Origin: Hyphomicrobiales bacterium
GTDB lineage: Bacteria > Pseudomonadota > Alphaproteobacteria > Rhizobiales > SZUA-8
Length of the DNA stretch: 6,341 bases
Direction of reading: 5' to 3'
Assembly: GCA_003232175.1 (NCBI GenBank)
Contig: QILX01000188.1
Span: 1-6,341 of the forward strand
Notes under the pieces: generated by a model
Databases searched by the model: none
Seen by the model: only the letters and a program-made list of their open reading frames with translations
What the model was told of the DNA's origin: nothing
In this document: positions 4,027 to 6,341 of the stretch, one piece after another
How the letters are laid out: each line of letters begins with the position of its first letter
Numbering within the stretch: position 1 is the first letter of the stretch
Program-made: the position numbers and the translations under genes

Positions 4027-6246
4027 ATGACGACAACCGCCGATCAGGCAAGAGGGCTGAGGTTTTCGATGGCTCACGGGCTGAAGCGACGGCTTCGAGG
4101 GTTCACTTCGATGTTTTCGCGCGGCCTGAAATTTGATGGCCGGGCCTTGCAGCGCCTGCTTATCGCCCCTCATGATCTGCGCACCGCTGACGCCACCATC
4201 GCCAATGACGTTTATCGCGGCCGGCTGTCCCTTGCCGGCGCCGTGGCCGATATCGGCACGACGTCGCCCTTTCTGCTGACCCCGCCCAGCGCTGCCTGGC
4301 AGGTGGAATTGCTGTGTTTTTCCTGGTTGCGGCACCTGCATGCCGCTGATGATGCGGTCAGCCGCATTCATGCACGGGCGCTGATCGGCGACTGGATCGC
4401 CATTCAGGGCCGGGGGCATCCGGTGGCCTGGAGACCCGAAATCATGGCGCGGCGGATCATCAGCTGGCTGAGCCACTCGCCGCTTTATCTGGAAAAGGCC
4501 GATCCGGGATATTACCAGGCGGTGATGAAGTCCCTGGGGCGGCAGCTGCGCTATCTGTCGCGGCATGCGCGCGACGCCGATGATGGATTGCCGCGGCTGA
4601 CGACCTATATCGCCATGACTTACGCGACATTGTGCATCAGCGGCCTGGAACGGCTGCAATCACGGGTCAGCCGGGCGCTGGCATCGGAGCTGAGCCGGCA
4701 GGTCCTGCCCGATGGTGGCCATATCAGCCGCGACCCCGGCGCCATACTTGAACTTCTGCTTGATCTTCTGCCCTTGCGGCAGACCTACCTTTCCCGTGAT
4801 ATCGCGCCGCCAAACGAAGTTATCGGCGCCATTGACCGGATGATGCCGATGGTGCGATTCTTCCGTCATGGCGACGGCGACTTGGCCCTTTTTAACGGCA
4901 TGGGCAGAACGCCAACCGGTGCCATCTCTTCAGTCCTTGCCTATGACGACACGCTGGGCCGGCATGCTGATCAGGCGCCCCATTCGGGGTACCAGCGCAT
5001 GGCCGCCGGCGAAACGGTGCTTTTGTTCGATACCGGCGCCCTGCCACCGACATCGGTCAGCGGTCGGGCTCACGCGGGGTGTTTGTCATTTGAGTTTTCA
5101 TCCCGGAACCAGCGCATTATCACCAATTGCGGCACCTCGCCGGCTTTGCGCGATGAATGGCAGCACGCAGCCCGGCTGACCGCCGCCCATTCAACCCTGA
5201 CGGTCGATAATATTTCCTCGGCGAAGTTTTTGGGATCCTCAGGTGGAAAAACCGCCCGTGGCGCCGCTATCACCGGCGGGCCAAAATCGGTCTCGGTCTC
5301 CCGCGATGCCGGCGACACCGGGGTGACCGTCGATGCGCAGCACGACGGTTACCGCAAGCTTGGCATTGTGCACCATCGGCAGTTTGTGCTTTCCGCCGAT
5401 GGGCACGAACTGGAAGGGCAGGACCGGTTGACCCGTTCAAGCAGATTGTTCAGCCGCACCCGCAACTTCGCCATTCGTTTCCATATTCACCCAAGCGTCG
5501 AAGCGCAGATTGACCGTGACGGACGCACCATTGTCTTGAGCCTCCCCAACAAGGAGCGCTGGAAGTTCTCCACCGCCGGCACCACGCCGCGCCTGGAAGA
5601 AAGCGTCTTTCTTGCCGACCCAAAGGGGGCCCGCAGCACCAGCCAGATTGTTATAACCGGCCAGTGCGGAAAAGAATCGGTGGTGAACTGGCGCCTGGAA
5701 CGCGACACGGTATTCGGCATGAACCGCATCCGCGATGTCAAAACCGGCGAGAGCGCCCAAGCGGTGATGCCCGCCACCAACGGCCCCATGGGGCAGAACG
5801 ACCCTTCGACGGCGAAAAAGCCGGAGCCCAAATCCGAACCCAGACCAGAAACAAGCCCCACGCCGGCGATCACCAGCAAAACCAGGCCGGACCCGCGCAC
5901 CCGGGCGAAAGACACCACGCCGCAGACGGACAAGGATAAATCGTCAAAACGACCGCTGCCGGCGCTGAAAAGAACCAAGGGCCTGGGTCTGCTGCCACCG
6001 GAAACGGCGCAAGACCGCAATAAAGTGCGCCGCCGGCAACCGGATAAGAACACCTCAAGCGATCAGGGTGACGAAAAAATCAGCGCCGTTGAACGTATCG
6101 TCTCCCGTGCCCGCAGCAACAAAGCTCCAGTGGCAGCCCCGGGTGCGAAAAATCCCGAGGACAAACCGGCCAGTCCTGGCAAAAAAACCGAACCACGTCT
6201 GACCGGTTTTCCGGAAATTCGCCCCGGGGACGACAAGAAAGACTGA
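4027..6246 (+). CDS. Heparinase II/III family protein with a long charged C-terminal tail
   Basis: The 739-residue product has an alpha-helical N-terminal part (about 40-290, toroid-like in this family) and a heparinase II/III-like beta domain (about 318-560). Family marks are SGYQRMAAGETVLLFDTG (320-337), HAGCLSFEFS (349-358, with the conserved His349 region), the AAHSTLTVDN segment (387-396) and HDGYRKLGIVHHRQFVLS (439-456). Characterised relatives are polysaccharide lyases acting on uronic-acid polymers; the alphaproteobacterial members near rsmB have no proven substrate. No signal peptide is seen. Residues about 570-739 are rich in Lys, Pro, Asp, Glu, Thr and Ser, look disordered, and make the protein much longer than the roughly 550-600 residues usual for these members. 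The ATG is the only in-frame start after a stop at 3991-3993; GAAGGG (4013-4018) lies 8 bases before it. The GC-rich coding matches rsmB. Its TGA is inside the hairpin at 6241-6263. Confidence 0.88.
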   Translation: MTTTADQARGLRFSMAHGLKRRLRGFTSMFSRGLKFDGRALQRLLIAPHDLRTADATIANDVYRGRLSLAGAVADIGTTSPFLLTPPSAAWQVELLCFSWLRHLHAADDAVSRIHARALIGDWIAIQGRGHPVAWRPEIMARRIISWLSHSPLYLEKADPGYYQAVMKSLGRQLRYLSRHARDADDGLPRLTTYIAMTYATLCISGLERLQSRVSRALASELSRQVLPDGGHISRDPGAILELLLDLLPLRQTYLSRDIAPPNEVIGAIDRMMPMVRFFRHGDGDLALFNGMGRTPTGAISSVLAYDDTLGRHADQAPHSGYQRMAAGETVLLFDTGALPPTSVSGRAHAGCLSFEFSSRNQRIITNCGTSPALRDEWQHAARLTAAHSTLTVDNISSAKFLGSSGGKTARGAAITGGPKSVSVSRDAGDTGVTVDAQHDGYRKLGIVHHRQFVLSADGHELEGQDRLTRSSRLFSRTRNFAIRFHIHPSVEAQIDRDGRTIVLSLPNKERWKFSTAGTTPRLEESVFLADPKGARSTSQIVITGQCGKESVVNWRLERDTVFGMNRIRDVKTGESAQAVMPATNGPMGQNDPSTAKKPEPKSEPRPETSPTPAITSKTRPDPRTRAKDTTPQTDKDKSSKRPLPALKRTKGLGLLPPETAQDRNKVRRRQPDKNTSSDQGDEKISAVERIVSRARSNKAPVAAPGAKNPEDKPASPGKKTEPRLTGFPEIRPGDDKKD

Positions 6247-6263
6247 TACCGGCAGTATCAGTC
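6241..6263. terminator. Bidirectional hairpin containing both convergent stop codons
   Basis: GACTGATAC (6241-6249) and GTATCAGTC (6255-6263) form a perfect 9-bp stem around a 5-nt loop CGGCA. The plus-strand TGA (6244-6246) and the minus-strand TGA (6258-6260) sit in opposite arms. On the minus strand the stem is followed by TTTCTTGTC, a modest T-rich tail suited to intrinsic termination; on the plus strand no T-run follows. It probably separates transcription of the two convergent genes. Confidence 0.65.
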
Positions 6264-6341
6264 CGGCAGCAGGACCCCAAGACGTTGCGCCAGCGCGCCA
6301 GATATACGGCGCGGGCGGCCTGCCCCATTGAGCAGCACGAT
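6258..6341 (-). CDS. C-terminal 27 codons of an unidentified convergent gene (5' end outside the window)
   Basis: On the minus strand the frame is open from the window edge to a TGA at 6258-6260. It reads IVLLNGAGRPRRISGALAQR followed by LGVLLPD and stop. The composition is host-like and the stop is shared with a clean convergent hairpin, which supports a real gene end. The fragment is too short to identify. VLLNGAGRP faintly recalls the C-terminal domain of LytR-type proteins, but that is not enough to name it. It shows that purH does not directly follow the heparinase-family gene here. Confidence 0.5.
   Translation of the reverse strand: MVLLNGAGRPRRISGALAQRLGVLLPD

Noticed and set aside
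3892..4659. Open frame of 255 codons on the minus strand
   Set aside because: It is antisense to the start of the heparinase-family gene in GC-rich DNA, full of Arg, Pro, Gln and His, with no family features.
5487..6053. Open frame of 188 codons on the minus strand
   Set aside because: It is a shadow of the heparinase gene and its low-complexity tail; the hydrophobic stretches come from reading GC-rich Lys/Pro codons backwards.
6080..6328. Open frame of 82 codons on the minus strand over the right edge
   Set aside because: It is in a different frame from the 27-codon gene end whose stop pairs with the convergent hairpin, and it runs antisense into the heparinase gene tail.

Overview
The window looks like a piece of a GC-rich alphaproteobacterial chromosome carrying a more AT-rich accessory insert. 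The evidence for the host is the GC-rich C-terminal part of the 16S rRNA cytosine methyltransferase RsmB at the left edge and a long heparinase II/III family gene on the right. From general knowledge, these two are commonly near neighbours in Alphaproteobacteria, often with purH following. Here about 3.6 kb separates them and no purH start is visible.

Layout. (1) 1-446: 3' part of rsmB, with both catalytic cysteines present. (2) 447-806: a short unit in which the last 51 codons plus stop of rsmB are repeated, in frame but without a gene body, exactly 239 bp downstream. Each tail copy is followed, 31 bp after its stop, by a copy of a 26-bp repeat. (3) 807-2043: two AT-rich genes in tail-to-tail orientation with a 20-bp overlap. 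One encodes a four-helix membrane protein shaped like a small ion channel but without the GYGD filter. The other encodes an exported or anchored protein with aspartate-rich calcium-binding loops like the module in RTX/FrpC-type proteins. (4) 2044-2576: non-coding, with inverted copies of the 26-bp repeat, one of them tandemly reiterated. (5) 2577-3593, minus strand: an exported serine hydrolase of the beta-lactamase/PBP4* fold. (6) 3594-4026: non-coding, with a further repeat copy, several small hairpins and the leader of the next gene. (7) 4027-6246: heparinase II/III family protein with an unusual charged, proline-rich tail of about 170 residues. (8) 6258-6341: the last 27 codons of a convergent minus-strand gene. 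Both stop codons lie inside one perfect 9-bp-stem hairpin.

How it fits together. The outer genes are chromosomal housekeeping or envelope genes. The middle looks like an accumulation site: five full 26-bp repeat copies, two in one orientation on the left and three in the opposite orientation on the right, bracket foreign-looking genes. The copies at 478-503 and 2410-2435 are perfect inverted repeats. No transposase or integrase is visible, so if the segment moved it did so with enzymes encoded elsewhere. The most notable observations are the duplicated rsmB tail linked to the repeat, the repeat-bracketed channel-like/calcium-loop gene pair, and the shared-stop hairpin at the right end. Functions of the three accessory genes are inferred from sequence pattern only.
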